A stretch of DNA of 64,000 bases from Lutibacter flavus (GTDB lineage Bacteria; Bacteroidota; Bacteroidia; Flavobacteriales; Flavobacteriaceae), in NCBI RefSeq assembly GCF_900188355.1, contig NZ_FZNX01000001.1, forward strand, positions 543,754 through 607,753. The letters run 5' to 3'. The position numbers and the translations under genes are program-made. Under the pieces are notes generated by a model. That model saw only the letters and a program-made list of their open reading frames with translations, did not search any database and was not told the origin of the DNA. This document shows positions 18,739 through 28,266 of the stretch, in pieces; position 1 is the first letter of the stretch, and every line of letters starts with the position of its first letter.

Positions 18739-19372
18739 ATTTTAAAATAGATTTTCTTCCAATTGTTTTAGTAATTATATCTTTTTCCAGATTCCAACCT
18801 CTTGCAGGTGAATATTCTCTTCCATAAAAAATGATTTGTAAATGCAACTTATTCCATAATTCTTTTGGAAATAATCTTTTTGCATCTTTTTCAGTTTGTG
18901 CAACATTTTTTCCATTGCTCAATCCCCATCTATACATTAATCTTTGAATATGAGTATCAACAGGAAAAGTTGGAATACCAAATGCTTGACTCATTACAAC
19001 ACTTGCAGTTTTGTGTCCAACCGCAGGTAAGTCTTCTAAATCTTCAAAATTTTGAGGTACTTTACCATCGTGTTTTTCTATCAATATTTTTGATAAGCCA
19101 TAAATTCCTTTTGCTTTCATAGGAGATAAGCCAACAGGTTTTATAATTTCTCTAATTTCTTCAACTGAAAGTTTTACCATATCATAAGGATTATCAGCTT
19201 TTGCAAATAGAATAGGAGTAATTTTATTCACGCCAACATCAGTACTTTGAGCTGATAATAGCACTGCTATTAATAATGTATATGGATCTTTATGGTCTAG
19301 TGGAATTGGAACTTCAGGATATAATTTTTCCAGTGTATCAATTACAAACTGAACTTTTTCTTTCTTTGTCAT
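18737..19372 (-). CDS. nth: Endonuclease III homologue without Fe-S cluster
   Basis: A HhH-GPD DNA glycosylase/AP lyase of base-excision repair, 211 residues. The helix-hairpin-helix LPAVGHKTASVV includes the catalytic Lys (residue 121), and the catalytic Asp is in PVDTHIQRL (residue 139). Canonical Nth ends in a four-cysteine 4Fe-4S loop. Here that part reads FYGREYSPARGWNLEKDI, and there is no cysteine anywhere in the protein, so the cluster is absent. It is divergent from bcp with only 35 bp between the two ATGs, so the promoters must overlap. Confidence 0.93.
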   Translation of the reverse strand: MTKKEKVQFVIDTLEKLYPEVPIPLDHKDPYTLLIAVLLSAQSTDVGVNKITPILFAKADNPYDMVKLSVEEIREIIKPVGLSPMKAKGIYGLSKILIEKHDGKVPQNFEDLEDLPAVGHKTASVVMSQAFGIPTFPVDTHIQRLMYRWGLSNGKNVAQTEKDAKRLFPKELWNKLHLQIIFYGREYSPARGWNLEKDIITKTIGRKSILK

Positions 19373-19407
19373 TTTTAGTATCTTTACAAAAAGCTAAAAT
19401 ACAAATT

Positions 19408-19860
19408 ATGACAACATTAAAAGTAGGAGATAAGGCACCAAATTTTGAAGCACTTGATGAAAAGGAAAATACTATAAAATTAACTGATTATAAAGGTAAA
19501 AAATTAGTATTATTTTTTTATCCAAAGGCAAGTACGCCTGGTTGTACTGTAGAAGCTTGTAATTTAAGAGATAATTATCAATCGTTTTTAGCTCAAGGTT
19601 ATGCTATTTTGGGAGTCAGTGCAGATTCAGCAAAACGTCAGCAAAATTTTATTGATAAAAATGAATTGCCTTTTCCTTTGTTGGCTGATGAAGATAAAAC
19701 CGTGATTAACGCATTTAAAGTTTGGGGGCCAAAGAAATTTATGGGCCGCGAATATGATGGAATTCATAGAACTACTTTTGTGATTGATGAAAAAGGAATG
19801 ATTGAAGAAGTAATAACCAAAGTTAAAACTAAGGAACATACTGGACAGATTTTGAAGTAA
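19408..19860 (+). CDS. bcp: Thioredoxin-dependent thiol peroxidase (Bcp/PrxQ)
   Basis: A cytoplasmic peroxiredoxin that reduces H2O2 and organic hydroperoxides. It has 150 residues with peroxidatic Cys46 in ASTPGCTVEAC and resolving Cys51, the atypical 2-Cys PrxQ pattern. The start is the ATG at 19408 (MTTLKVGDKAPNF). The frame stays open further upstream, but that part overlaps nth antisense and is not conserved in kind. It is convergent with the TonB receptor gene, the stops being 1 nt apart. Confidence 0.95.
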   Translation: MTTLKVGDKAPNFEALDEKENTIKLTDYKGKKLVLFFYPKASTPGCTVEACNLRDNYQSFLAQGYAILGVSADSAKRQQNFIDKNELPFPLLADEDKTVINAFKVWGPKKFMGREYDGIHRTTFVIDEKGMIEEVITKVKTKEHTGQILK

Positions 19861-19861
19861 T

Positions 19862-22309
19862 TTAAAATTTCACATCCATTTTAATATTTAAAACTCTAGG
19901 AGTCATATAATTGGGGATTCCATAATATCGTTTTGAATATACGTCTCGAACCCAAGTATTTGTAATAGAGTTTGTTACGTCAAACATATTGAAAATTTCA
20001 AACCCTACAGCTAATTCTTTAAAGTTTTTAAGCCAACCAGTATTGTAATTATTTTTGGCATCTGTAAAAACGTAAGAAATGCCAATGTCTGCTCTTTTAT
20101 AGGAATTTAATCTGTTTTGATAATCGTAAGAATTTGTATAGGAAGGGGAACCTCCAGGTAATCCAGTATTAAATACTAAGTTTAAATACATTTTAATATT
20201 TGGAATATTGGGAACATAATCTTGAAACAACATTCCAAATTTAAACCGTTGGTCCGTTGGACGAGAAATATAACCTTGATTATTGCTATTTTCTTCAGTT
20301 TTTAAGAAACCAACACTAACCCAACTTTCTGTTCCCGGAACAAATTCACCATTCAATCTTAAGTCAATACCAGTAGCATATGCTTTTGCATTATTATTAG
20401 CGCTGTATCTAATTTTAACATTGTCAACGGTATACGTATTTACATCAGTTAAATTTTTATAATATACTTCTGAAACCAATTTAAAAGGTCTGTCCCAGAT
20501 ATTAAAACTGTAATCACTTCCTAAAACTATTTGAACTGATTTTTGAGTATCAACAGCGGTATTTATGTTTCCATTAAAATCTCTTAATTCTTTGTAAAAA
20601 GGAGGCTGGTTATACATACCACCAGAAATTCTAAAAAGCATATCTTTTTCCCAATCTGGTTTTATTGCAAATTGTCCTCGAAGACTATAAATAATTTGAT
20701 TTGAAGTTTCAAGGTTTTCACTATTAACATTCCAGTTATGTGATCTTAAACCTAAATTATACCAAACTTTATGATTATTCCAATCAGAATTTTTACTGTA
20801 CTGTGCAAACCAAACCAACCTATCAATTTTTATATGGTTTTTTGTATTTATATTTTGGTAAGGAGTTATTTCTCCAGAAAAAGGTTCGTAAGGCTGATTA
20901 TTTACTAGGTGATGCGGTGGGCGGACACTAAACCCTACAGAATCAATTACTTCCCATTCTTTTATTCTGTCTTTTATATCTTCATTTTGATATTTTATAC
21001 CAAAATCAAATTTATGATTGTCCTTTTTATAAGTAGCTTTTATTTCAGCATTACTTATTAAAGCATCAATATCATTACGTGCGTGATTTAATTGAGAACC
21101 TAATCCTTCAGAAAAATCTACATTACCAAAATCTTCAGAGCCAAAGTCGTTATTTACTTCCCCAATATTATAACTTGCCAAAATATCATAATATTCTTCT
21201 TCAATTGTATGATATGCTGACGTGGTTAGACTTAAATTTAAGTTTTCGTTTACAATGTAACTTCCTTTTAAAGCCCCAAACAATGTTTTAAATTTATCTT
21301 TTTCTTGTCCGTTGTAATGAACAATAAGTTCTAAAGGGTCACTAATAGTTCCAAATTTAGTTCTTCTGGTTTTTGGTGTATAATTGTAATTATTTAATGA
21401 ATAATTTCCTAAAAAGTCAATTTTTAATTTAGGATTTACGACATAAGATAAAAAAGTTTGAACATCAGTAAAATTTGGATTTGCATTGGTTTCAATATCC
21501 TTACTATTAATAAATAAGTTGTTATTTCTGTACCTAAAGCCAATTAAGGTGCTTAATTTTTTATTTGGTGTCAAACCTTCTAATGTTAAACTCCCACCTA
21601 ACAAGCTGGCATTAATACTTGCTCCAAATTCTTGTGGAGTTCTATAAGTAATATCTAAAACCGATGAAAGTTTGTCGCCATATTTGGCTTGGAACCCACC
21701 TGCAGAAAAATTAATATTTTGAACCATATTTCCATTAACAAAGCTTAAGCCCTCTTGTTGACCGGATCTCACTAAAAATGGTCTGTAAACTTCAATTCCA
21801 TTTACGTACACTAAGTTTTCATCAAAATTACCGCCACGTACATTGTATTGTGTACTTAATTCATTGTTATTATTTACACCTGCTAAAATCATTAAAATAT
21901 TTTCTACACCTTGATTTGCACCTGGTATTTTGGAAATATCAGCAGTATTAATATTAATATTTCCTTGCGCATCCCTTTTATGGTCTTCAACAATTACTTC
22001 AGTTATTTCCTCAACCTTGGCAGTTAAAAAAGGTGAATAGCGTAATGATTTATTTTTTGGAATAATTACAATTTTCTTAATTGAATTATATGCAATATGA
22101 CTAAATATTATTGAAATTTCAATGTTCGCCGCAACTTGTAATTGGTATTCTCCTTTTTCATTTGAAATTGTACCGTGATTTAAATATGAAATTGCAACGC
22201 CTTCAATAGGTTCTCTATCTATATTTTTTATAATTCCTTTAATTGTTGCGGTTTGGGCAGAAAGGGAAAGTGAAATAAAAAAAACTAAATATTGGGTTAT
22301 TGTTTTCAA
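19862..22309 (-). CDS. TonB-dependent outer-membrane receptor
   Basis: An 815-residue receptor. It has a signal peptide (about 1-19), a carboxypeptidase-regulatory-like beta-sandwich (about 22-95, IKGIIKNIDREPIEGVAI), a plug domain (about 115-215, with YNVRGGNFDENLVYVNGI) and a C-terminal beta-barrel. The substrate is unknown; no SusD partner is present. The frame starts with TTG at 22309 (minus strand), 10 nt after the stop of the M23 gene. No ATG lies in frame ahead of the signal peptide, so a TTG start coupled to the upstream gene is likely. Confidence 0.92.
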   Translation of the reverse strand: MKTITQYLVFFISLSLSAQTATIKGIIKNIDREPIEGVAISYLNHGTISNEKGEYQLQVAANIEISIIFSHIAYNSIKKIVIIPKNKSLRYSPFLTAKVEEITEVIVEDHKRDAQGNININTADISKIPGANQGVENILMILAGVNNNNELSTQYNVRGGNFDENLVYVNGIEVYRPFLVRSGQQEGLSFVNGNMVQNINFSAGGFQAKYGDKLSSVLDITYRTPQEFGASINASLLGGSLTLEGLTPNKKLSTLIGFRYRNNNLFINSKDIETNANPNFTDVQTFLSYVVNPKLKIDFLGNYSLNNYNYTPKTRRTKFGTISDPLELIVHYNGQEKDKFKTLFGALKGSYIVNENLNLSLTTSAYHTIEEEYYDILASYNIGEVNNDFGSEDFGNVDFSEGLGSQLNHARNDIDALISNAEIKATYKKDNHKFDFGIKYQNEDIKDRIKEWEVIDSVGFSVRPPHHLVNNQPYEPFSGEITPYQNINTKNHIKIDRLVWFAQYSKNSDWNNHKVWYNLGLRSHNWNVNSENLETSNQIIYSLRGQFAIKPDWEKDMLFRISGGMYNQPPFYKELRDFNGNINTAVDTQKSVQIVLGSDYSFNIWDRPFKLVSEVYYKNLTDVNTYTVDNVKIRYSANNNAKAYATGIDLRLNGEFVPGTESWVSVGFLKTEENSNNQGYISRPTDQRFKFGMLFQDYVPNIPNIKMYLNLVFNTGLPGGSPSYTNSYDYQNRLNSYKRADIGISYVFTDAKNNYNTGWLKNFKELAVGFEIFNMFDVTNSITNTWVRDVYSKRYYGIPNYMTPRVLNIKMDVKF

Positions 22310-22319
22310 ATTAGAGTAC

Positions 22320-24032
22320 TTATTTTTTTCTGAAAAAAGTAGTGTTTAAAGTATTTGTGTTTCCAACATTATCAGTTACGGTTACTTTAAGATTGTGTTT
22401 TGCAGTTGTAAAATTTTTATCTTTTAAATTGTAATATAATAAGTTCTTTTTAGGGTCATATTCCATTAAAATCCATTCACCATCTATTTCACCCCCATAC
22501 GATTTAATCCCGGAATCACTATCTGTAATTTTAACTTTTAATGTATTAAAACTAGTAAGCCATTGTTCATTTTTAAAATTAACTAACTTGATCTTAGGTG
22601 ATTTATAATCATACAATAAAGTAAATTTACCTAATTTTTTAATTGAAGTATAAAACGACATTTCTTTTTTAACGGTTGACTCATATTTTGAGTATCCATA
22701 TTTGTTTATTGAAGCAATATACATGTGCTTTTTTTCATATTCATTATATTTAGAAACATCAAATGTAAGCGTGTATCTTTTATTCAGAGGTACGGTTGGT
22801 GTATGTACTTTAATAATAGAATCAGATGTATTGAAGTCTAAATAAAAATCATTATAAAATGTGTTTTTAGGAAATGCGATTGTGATGTTATCTTTACTGA
22901 ATTTATTAAATTCAGTATGATTAATTTTATAAGGTGTTTTTATAATTTCTTTTTTTACTAAAATACTGTCCTTTTTTCCAACAATTGGAATTGTTATTTT
23001 TTGATTATTTCCTTTAAAATCTTTAGCAATTATTTCTACATTATAGTTTAAACCATCTTCAATTGTTAAATAACCTTTGCTATAAGATTTTTTATACAAA
23101 CTTAGTTTATTGGCAGGCTCAATATAACATTTTTGAATTCGTTGTTTTATTTTGCTAAATCTCTCGTAATCAATAAGTAAATTTATATATTTAGATTCAG
23201 AGAAAGAGAAGGTAGTAGCATTAAACTCGTGAACAGTTTCTCCATTAACTTTCATTAAAAGACTATACAAACCATTTTTATTATAAGCATTATCCAATTG
23301 ATCATAGGCATTTATTCCAAAACCAATTTTTCCAAAAGCATTAATTTTTTTTGCTAAAAAATCTCCATTTTCAAGTCGAACTAATGTAAGTTGAGTAGGA
23401 ACGGTTACTTGATTTATATGAGATGCTTCAGTTAATGAATATCCAATTAAAGTATTAATTCTAGGCTTTTTAGAGTCGTTAACTGTAATCCCAAAAAGCA
23501 TTGGATTAATTGTTTTTTCAGATTTAGTTTCTCTTATTTCATAGTGTAAATGTGGACCTCCAGAACCTCCGGAATTACCAGAAAACGCAATTATTTCATT
23601 TTTAGATATCGGTAAAGTTCCAGAAGAAGGAAATAATTGAATTTCAAAACTTTCCTTCTTGTATTGTTGCTTTTTTACGTAATCTTCAATTCGTTTATTA
23701 AATTTTTTTAAATGTGCATAAACAGTTGTATATCCATTAGGATGCGTGATATATAGTGCTTTGCCATAGCCCCAGTGTGAAATTTTAATTCGTGAAACAT
23801 ATCCATTTGCAGATGCAAATACATTTAAGCCTTCTATACCTTGTGTTTTAATATCCAATCCAGAATGAAAATGATTGGTTCTTAATTCTCCAAAGGTTCC
23901 TGATAAAACAAGTGGAATTTCAAGTGGGTTATTAAAAAAATTTACAGGGTAATTACTAGATGTATCAGCGCTTCCTTGACAAAAGATGTAAGAACTGCTA
24001 AAAAGTATTAAAATTATAAATATTTTTTTCAC
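22320..24032 (-). CDS. Exported M23-family metallopeptidase
   Basis: A probable peptidoglycan endopeptidase or its regulator, 570 residues. It has a signal peptide (about 1-19, ending FCQ) and a LytM/M23 domain at about 40-180 with the zinc ligands in place: HSGLD (His56, Asp60), H107 in YAHLKK, and HLHYE (His161, His163). A long C-terminal region of beta-rich, probably Ig-like modules follows (about 200-570). The start is GTG at 24032; no better ATG precedes the signal peptide. It is the first gene of a two-gene unit with the TonB receptor. Confidence 0.9.
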   Translation of the reverse strand: MKKIFIILILFSSSYIFCQGSADTSSNYPVNFFNNPLEIPLVLSGTFGELRTNHFHSGLDIKTQGIEGLNVFASANGYVSRIKISHWGYGKALYITHPNGYTTVYAHLKKFNKRIEDYVKKQQYKKESFEIQLFPSSGTLPISKNEIIAFSGNSGGSGGPHLHYEIRETKSEKTINPMLFGITVNDSKKPRINTLIGYSLTEASHINQVTVPTQLTLVRLENGDFLAKKINAFGKIGFGINAYDQLDNAYNKNGLYSLLMKVNGETVHEFNATTFSFSESKYINLLIDYERFSKIKQRIQKCYIEPANKLSLYKKSYSKGYLTIEDGLNYNVEIIAKDFKGNNQKITIPIVGKKDSILVKKEIIKTPYKINHTEFNKFSKDNITIAFPKNTFYNDFYLDFNTSDSIIKVHTPTVPLNKRYTLTFDVSKYNEYEKKHMYIASINKYGYSKYESTVKKEMSFYTSIKKLGKFTLLYDYKSPKIKLVNFKNEQWLTSFNTLKVKITDSDSGIKSYGGEIDGEWILMEYDPKKNLLYYNLKDKNFTTAKHNLKVTVTDNVGNTNTLNTTFFRKK

Positions 24033-24141
24033 TAATTGTTGTTTTGTGCTAAAATACTAAATATTATTTTTTGAAATGTTTATTAAATCAATGAATTAGT
24101 AATTATAAACGTAAGTTTTTTTTAAATTGGTATAAAAACAG

Positions 24142-24172
24142 TTGTAATATTGACATACTAACACTAACTTTG
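24142..24172 (+). promoter_or_regulatory. Promoter of the zapA unit
   Basis: TTG at 24142-24144, a 20-bp spacer, TAACTTTG at 24165-24172. Both boxes and the spacing match the Bacteroidota consensus. The start codon at 24201 lies about 22 nt after the expected transcription start. Confidence 0.75.
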
Positions 24173-24200
24173 TATTTATAGTTTAGATTCTTTAGCATAT

Positions 24201-24491
24201 ATGAGTAGTATAGTAAAAGTTGTTGATTTATTTGAAAATAAACTTAAGACGCTTTTAGAGAATTATAATTTTTTGAAAGAAGAAAATGAGATTTTATACA
24301 ATAAAATTGCAGTTTTAGAAAATCAAATAGCTGAAGAAAAGGAATTTAAAAATGTAATTGAAAAAAAATATCAATCATTAAAAATTGCTAAAACTATAGA
24401 AGGCAGTAAAGAAGATAGAAGAGAAACAAAACTCAAAATAAATACTTTAATTCGTGAAATTGATAATTGTATCACTCAATTAAGCGAATAA
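24201..24491 (+). CDS. Coiled-coil protein paired with ZapA
   Basis: A 96-residue, highly charged, almost wholly helical protein with heptads (about residues 8-70: LFENKLKTLLENYNFLKEEN onward). It sits 12 nt upstream of zapA in the same unit. Small coiled-coil proteins before zapA are common in Bacteroidota and resemble ZapB-like division proteins in kind; that role is inferred only from position and coiled-coil nature. Confidence 0.75.
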   Translation: MSSIVKVVDLFENKLKTLLENYNFLKEENEILYNKIAVLENQIAEEKEFKNVIEKKYQSLKIAKTIEGSKEDRRETKLKINTLIREIDNCITQLSE

Positions 24492-24503
24492 GATCTTTTA
24501 AAT

Positions 24504-24800
24504 ATGGCAGAATCATTAAAAATAAAGGTAACCATAGCTGGAAGAGTGTACCCACTCAATGTTAAAAATGAAAATGAAGAAGAGGGAATGCGAAAGGCAG
24601 CTAATAAAATTAATGATTTAGTAAGCAAATTTGAACAAAATTATGCAGTTAGTGATAAACAAGATGTTTTATCAATGTGTGCATTGCAATTTGCTTCATT
24701 AATTGAAATTAATGCCATTAATAAAGAAGAAGATCTGATTGAAGTATCAGAAAAATTAAATAAGTTGAATGTTTTAATTGATGAACATTTAAAAAAATAA
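24504..24800 (+). CDS. zapA: Cell division protein ZapA
   Basis: A small FtsZ-ring stabiliser, 98 residues: an N-terminal globular part (KIKVTIAGRVYPL, about 5-17, then EEGMRKAANKINDLVSKFE) and a C-terminal dimerisation coiled coil. It is co-transcribed with the coiled-coil gene upstream. A 6S-type RNA follows 32 nt later, an arrangement also known for ssrS near zapA in other bacteria. Confidence 0.9.
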   Translation: MAESLKIKVTIAGRVYPLNVKNENEEEGMRKAANKINDLVSKFEQNYAVSDKQDVLSMCALQFASLIEINAINKEEDLIEVSEKLNKLNVLIDEHLKK

Positions 24801-24832
24801 GTTCTTTAAAATAATATTAATTAATAATACTG

Positions 24833-24992
24833 CCTACATTAGTTATTGTTTGTTAAACTCAACACATTTTTATTAAAAAGGATGAGTCTAAATTGTTAAA
24901 GCATGCCGTTTCGTACGGATCCTTGATCAGTTTGTTAGTCCTAAACTTGTTTACAAGGAGTTTACATAAAACCTTTCTAATGTAGGTTTTTT
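24833..24992 (+). ncRNA. 6S-type RNA (6S-Flavo-like)
   Basis: The ends pair perfectly over 10 bp (CCTACATTAG 24833-24842 with CTAATGTAGG 24977-24986), followed directly by a T run (24987-24993) as terminator. An inner helix pairs TAAACTC (24854-24860) with GAGTTTA (24958-24964). The centre holds small hairpins (CCGT-TTCGT-ACGG at 24906-24918; CTTG-TTTA-CAAG at 24946-24957). A long rod with a central bubble is the form of 6S RNA, which mimics an open promoter and binds RNA polymerase. The zapA-rny position supports the flavobacterial 6S class. The assignment is from structure and place; I could not run a covariance model. Confidence 0.8.
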
Positions 24993-25010
24993 TATATATA
25001 AATTTGAAAT

Positions 25011-26579
25011 ATGGTAGAAATTATAGTGCCAATTATAATTGGCATAGTTATAGGATTAGCAATAGGCTATGTGATTGCAAAAATTCTCGAAAAAAAGAAA
25101 GCAACTAAAATTTTAAGAAATACAAAAAAAGATGCAACTTCATTAATTAGAGCAGCTCAAATTGAAGCTGACGCAATTAAAAAAGATAAAATTTTACAAG
25201 CTAAAGAAAAATTCATAGAGCTAAAATCGGAGCATGAAAAAGTTATAATTGCTCGTGATAAGAAAATTGCAGAAGCAGAAAAACGTACACGAGATAAGGA
25301 ATCTCAAGTTTCTCAAGAGCTCGATAAAGGTAAAAAGCTTAATAATGAACTTACTTCTAAAGTAAATGATTATACTAAAAAAGTTGATTATTTAGAAAGA
25401 AAAACCGAGGAAGTTGATAAATTACACCGTAAACAAATAGAAAATTTAGAAGTTATTTCTGGTTTATCTGCCGAAGACGCAAAAAAGGAATTAGTTGAAT
25501 CTTTAAAAGATGAAGCAAAATCAGATGCAATGGTTCACATTCAAGATACTATTGAAGAAGCCAAATTAACTGCACAACAAGAAGCTCGTAAAGTTATTTT
25601 AAATACAATTCAACGTGTTGGTGTTGAACAAACAGTAGAAAATTGTGTATCTGTTTTCAATATAGAGTCTGATGATGTTAAAGGTAGAATTATTGGTAGA
25701 GAAGGGCGTAATATACGTGCTTTAGAAGCTGCCACTGGTGTTGAAATTATTGTTGATGATACACCTGAAGCAATTATTTTATCTTGTTTCGATCCTGTTC
25801 GCAGAGAAATTGCTCGTTTATCTTTGCATAAATTGGTAACTGATGGTCGTATTCACCCAGCTCGAATTGAAGAAATTGTAAAAAAGACAGAGAATCAATT
25901 GCAACAAGAAATTATTGAAGTTGGTAAGCGTACAGTTATAGATTTAGGTATTCACGGTTTACATCCTGAACTTATTAAAACGATTGGAAGAATGAAATAT
26001 CGTTCTTCATACGGTCAAAATTTGTTACAACACTCTCGTGAGGTTGCAAATCTTTGTGGTTTAATGGCTGCAGAATTAGGTTTAAATGCAAAATTAGCTA
26101 AAAGAGCGGGTTTATTACATGATATTGGAAAAGTACCTGAAAGTGAAAGTGAATTACCACATGCATTGCTAGGTATGCAATGGGCCGAAAAATACAATGA
26201 AAACCCAGAAATATGTAATGCTATTGGAGCTCATCATGATGAGATAGAAATGAAAACGTTAATTGCGCCTATAGTGCAAGTTTGTGATGCTATTTCAGGA
26301 GCTAGACCAGGTGCACGTCGTCAGGTATTAGATTCTTATATTCAACGTTTAAAAGACTTAGAAGATATTGCATTCGGATTTAACGGAGTGCAGAAAGCAT
26401 ATGCTATTCAAGCAGGTAGAGAATTGCGTGTAATTGTTGAAAGTGAAAAAGTGAATGATGCGAAAGCGGCTGAACTTTCTTTTACAATATCACAAAAAAT
26501 TCAAAATGATATGACATATCCTGGTCAGGTTAGAGTTACAGTTATTAGAGAAACTAGAGCTGTAAATATTGCTAAATAG
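25011..26579 (+). CDS. rny: Ribonuclease Y
   Basis: A membrane-anchored endoribonuclease that starts mRNA decay, 522 residues. It has an N-terminal transmembrane helix (about 3-25), a long coiled coil (about 30-170), a KH domain (about 210-275, [20 protein letters not shown]) and an HD domain (about 335-430) with the metal motif LLHDIGK. Length and order are standard. It starts 18 nt after the terminator of the 6S-type RNA. A TAAATTTG stands at 24999-25006 but is too near the ATG to serve as a normal promoter for it. Confidence 0.96.
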   Translation: MVEIIVPIIIGIVIGLAIGYVIAKILEKKKATKILRNTKKDATSLIRAAQIEADAIKKDKILQAKEKFIELKSEHEKVIIARDKKIAEAEKRTRDKESQVSQELDKGKKLNNELTSKVNDYTKKVDYLERKTEEVDKLHRKQIENLEVISGLSAEDAKKELVESLKDEAKSDAMVHIQDTIEEAKLTAQQEARKVILNTIQRVGVEQTVENCVSVFNIESDDVKGRIIGREGRNIRALEAATGVEIIVDDTPEAIILSCFDPVRREIARLSLHKLVTDGRIHPARIEEIVKKTENQLQQEIIEVGKRTVIDLGIHGLHPELIKTIGRMKYRSSYGQNLLQHSREVANLCGLMAAELGLNAKLAKRAGLLHDIGKVPESESELPHALLGMQWAEKYNENPEICNAIGAHHDEIEMKTLIAPIVQVCDAISGARPGARRQVLDSYIQRLKDLEDIAFGFNGVQKAYAIQAGRELRVIVESEKVNDAKAAELSFTISQKIQNDMTYPGQVRVTVIRETRAVNIAK

Positions 26580-26604
26580 TATATATTGTTAAAATAAATT
26601 GAAC

Positions 26605-26636
26605 GAAAAAAATCTCGCTTAGGCGAGATTTTTTTA
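26605..26636. terminator. Bidirectional terminator rny/xerD
   Basis: Stem AAATCTCGC with GCGAGATTT around loop TTAG (26619-26622), flanked by an A run and a T run, so it can act in both directions between the convergent rny and xerD genes. Confidence 0.88.
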
Positions 26637-27530
26637 TTTTCTTGGGTGAAAAGTATTTACAACTTGTTTCAAAAAGCTTTTATCTAAGTGCATATATATT
26701 TCTGTAGTTGTAATGCTTTCGTGACCTAACATTTGCTGTATAGCTCTTAAATCGGCACCACGTTCTAATAAATGAGTAGCAAAAGAGTGCCTAAATGTAT
26801 GCGGACTAATTTTCTTTTTTAGTCCAGTTTTAATTGCTAAGTTTTTTACAATAGTAAAAATCATAACACGGGTTAATTTTTTGCCTCTTCGATTTAAAAA
26901 AACAGTATCTTCAAATCCTTTTTGAGTATTTAAATGAACTCTAATTTCATTTACATAATTTGCAATATACTTTTGAGTTTGAGTATTAATTGGTACAAAT
27001 CGTTGTTTGTTTCCTTTCCCAATAACTCTAATAAAGCCTTCTTCAAAAAATAAATCTGAAATCTGTAGATTAACAAGTTCAGAAACTCGTAATCCACAAC
27101 TATATAATGTTTCTAAAAGTGTTCTGTTTCTTTCACCTTGAGGTTTGCTTAAATCAATAGAATTAATTAAAAGATCTATATCTTCAATTGAAAGTGTATC
27201 AGGAAGTTTTAGCCCAATTTTTGGTGTTTCAAGTAAATCCGTTGGATTGTCTTTTCTATAATCTTCAAAAATTAAAAAGTCAAAAAAATTACGAATACCA
27301 GAAATTAATCGTGCTTGTGAACGTGCATTTATTTCTTTTGATGCAGTATAAATAAATTCTTGAATATGATCCTGATTTATTGAAATAGGAGAGACCTTAA
27401 TTTCATTAACTTCTAAATATGAAATCAATTTTTTAACATCGCGAGAATAGCTGTCAATTGTATTTAGGGCCAGACCTTTTTCAATTTTTAAAAAAGTTAA
27501 ATAATCTGTTAAAGCGTTATTCCAATTCAT
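26634..27530 (-). CDS. xerD: Tyrosine recombinase XerD
   Basis: A chromosome-dimer resolution recombinase acting at dif with XerC. It has an N-terminal SAM-like core-binding domain and a C-terminal catalytic domain. Counting from MNWNNAL, the catalytic residues are Arg148 (CGLRVSEL), Lys in GKGNKQR, His244 and Arg247 (HTFRHSFATHL), His270 (LGH) and Tyr279 (TTTEIYMHL). I chose the ATG at 27530; the frame extends 30 nt upstream to a GTG, but the shorter form matches the family. It is a core chromosomal gene and not part of the island. Confidence 0.93.
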   Translation of the reverse strand: MNWNNALTDYLTFLKIEKGLALNTIDSYSRDVKKLISYLEVNEIKVSPISINQDHIQEFIYTASKEINARSQARLISGIRNFFDFLIFEDYRKDNPTDLLETPKIGLKLPDTLSIEDIDLLINSIDLSKPQGERNRTLLETLYSCGLRVSELVNLQISDLFFEEGFIRVIGKGNKQRFVPINTQTQKYIANYVNEIRVHLNTQKGFEDTVFLNRRGKKLTRVMIFTIVKNLAIKTGLKKKISPHTFRHSFATHLLERGADLRAIQQMLGHESITTTEIYMHLDKSFLKQVVNTFHPRK

Positions 27531-27624
27531 TAGGTAAATATAATCATTTAAAATTTTCACATTAAATATTTGAAGGGTACATTTAATTGAAATTAATTAT
27601 ATTAGTGGTATAAATTATAAGAAT

Positions 27625-28185
27625 ATGAAGAAGTACATTTATTATTCGTTTTTTGTTATTTTTTTATTGAACTTCAACCAAGTTAAATCTCAAAATTTAA
27701 ATCAGTTTGGATTAAAAGCTGGAGCAAATTTAATGGGAATAAAAGATAAACTTAGTGACGGCAATACCACTCAAGTAAATAAAACAGGATTTTACATAGG
27801 TGCTTTTATGGAATTTAGAAAAAGTCTGAATTTATCAATCCAAGCAGAAATAAACTATTCATCAACGGATAATAAAATAAATGATAACATTGGATTATTG
27901 CATATTCCTTTATTAATTAAATATAAGCTTGGGGAAAAATTTGAAATTTATGGTGGACCAGAAAGTCAGTTTTTATTATCAGTTAGTCAAACTGATATTA
28001 AAGGTGATGAATATAAAAAATTTATTTTAGCAGCTGATTTAGGAGTTGGATTGATTGTTTCAGATGCACTTACTTTAGATGCACGTTATAATTTAGCTAT
28101 TTCCAATTACAGAGATTTAGGATATCGCCAAAATATAAAATTAAATTTTTTACAAATTGGATTGGCATATAAATTTGATAATTGA
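27625..28185 (+). CDS. Outer-membrane beta-barrel protein
   Basis: A 186-residue protein with a signal peptide (about 1-22, ending VKSQ) and an eight-stranded OmpA/PorT-type barrel with alternating strands (FGLKAGANLMGI, TGFYIGAFMEFR, LSIQAEINYS, LLIKYKLGEKFEIYGGP). The C-terminal strand ends LQIGLAYKF, which suits BAM-dependent insertion. Function is unknown. It is divergent from xerD with about 94 bp between starts. Confidence 0.88.
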   Translation: MKKYIYYSFFVIFLLNFNQVKSQNLNQFGLKAGANLMGIKDKLSDGNTTQVNKTGFYIGAFMEFRKSLNLSIQAEINYSSTDNKINDNIGLLHIPLLIKYKLGEKFEIYGGPESQFLLSVSQTDIKGDEYKKFILAADLGVGLIVSDALTLDARYNLAISNYRDLGYRQNIKLNFLQIGLAYKFDN

Positions 28186-28266
28186 TAAAACAAATTCAAT
28201 GTAATCAATAATAATTTTTAAATTTGATACTTGAAGAATTGACTTCTACTTTATTAAAAAACATAC

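Noticed and set aside
19276..19407. Upstream extension of the Bcp frame
   Set aside because: It lies antisense to nth and adds residues the family does not have; MTTLKVGDKAPNF at 19408 is the normal start.
24999..25006. TAAATTTG as the rny promoter
   Set aside because: It is only 4 nt from the rny ATG, so transcription would begin at or after the start codon; probably chance in AT-rich sequence.
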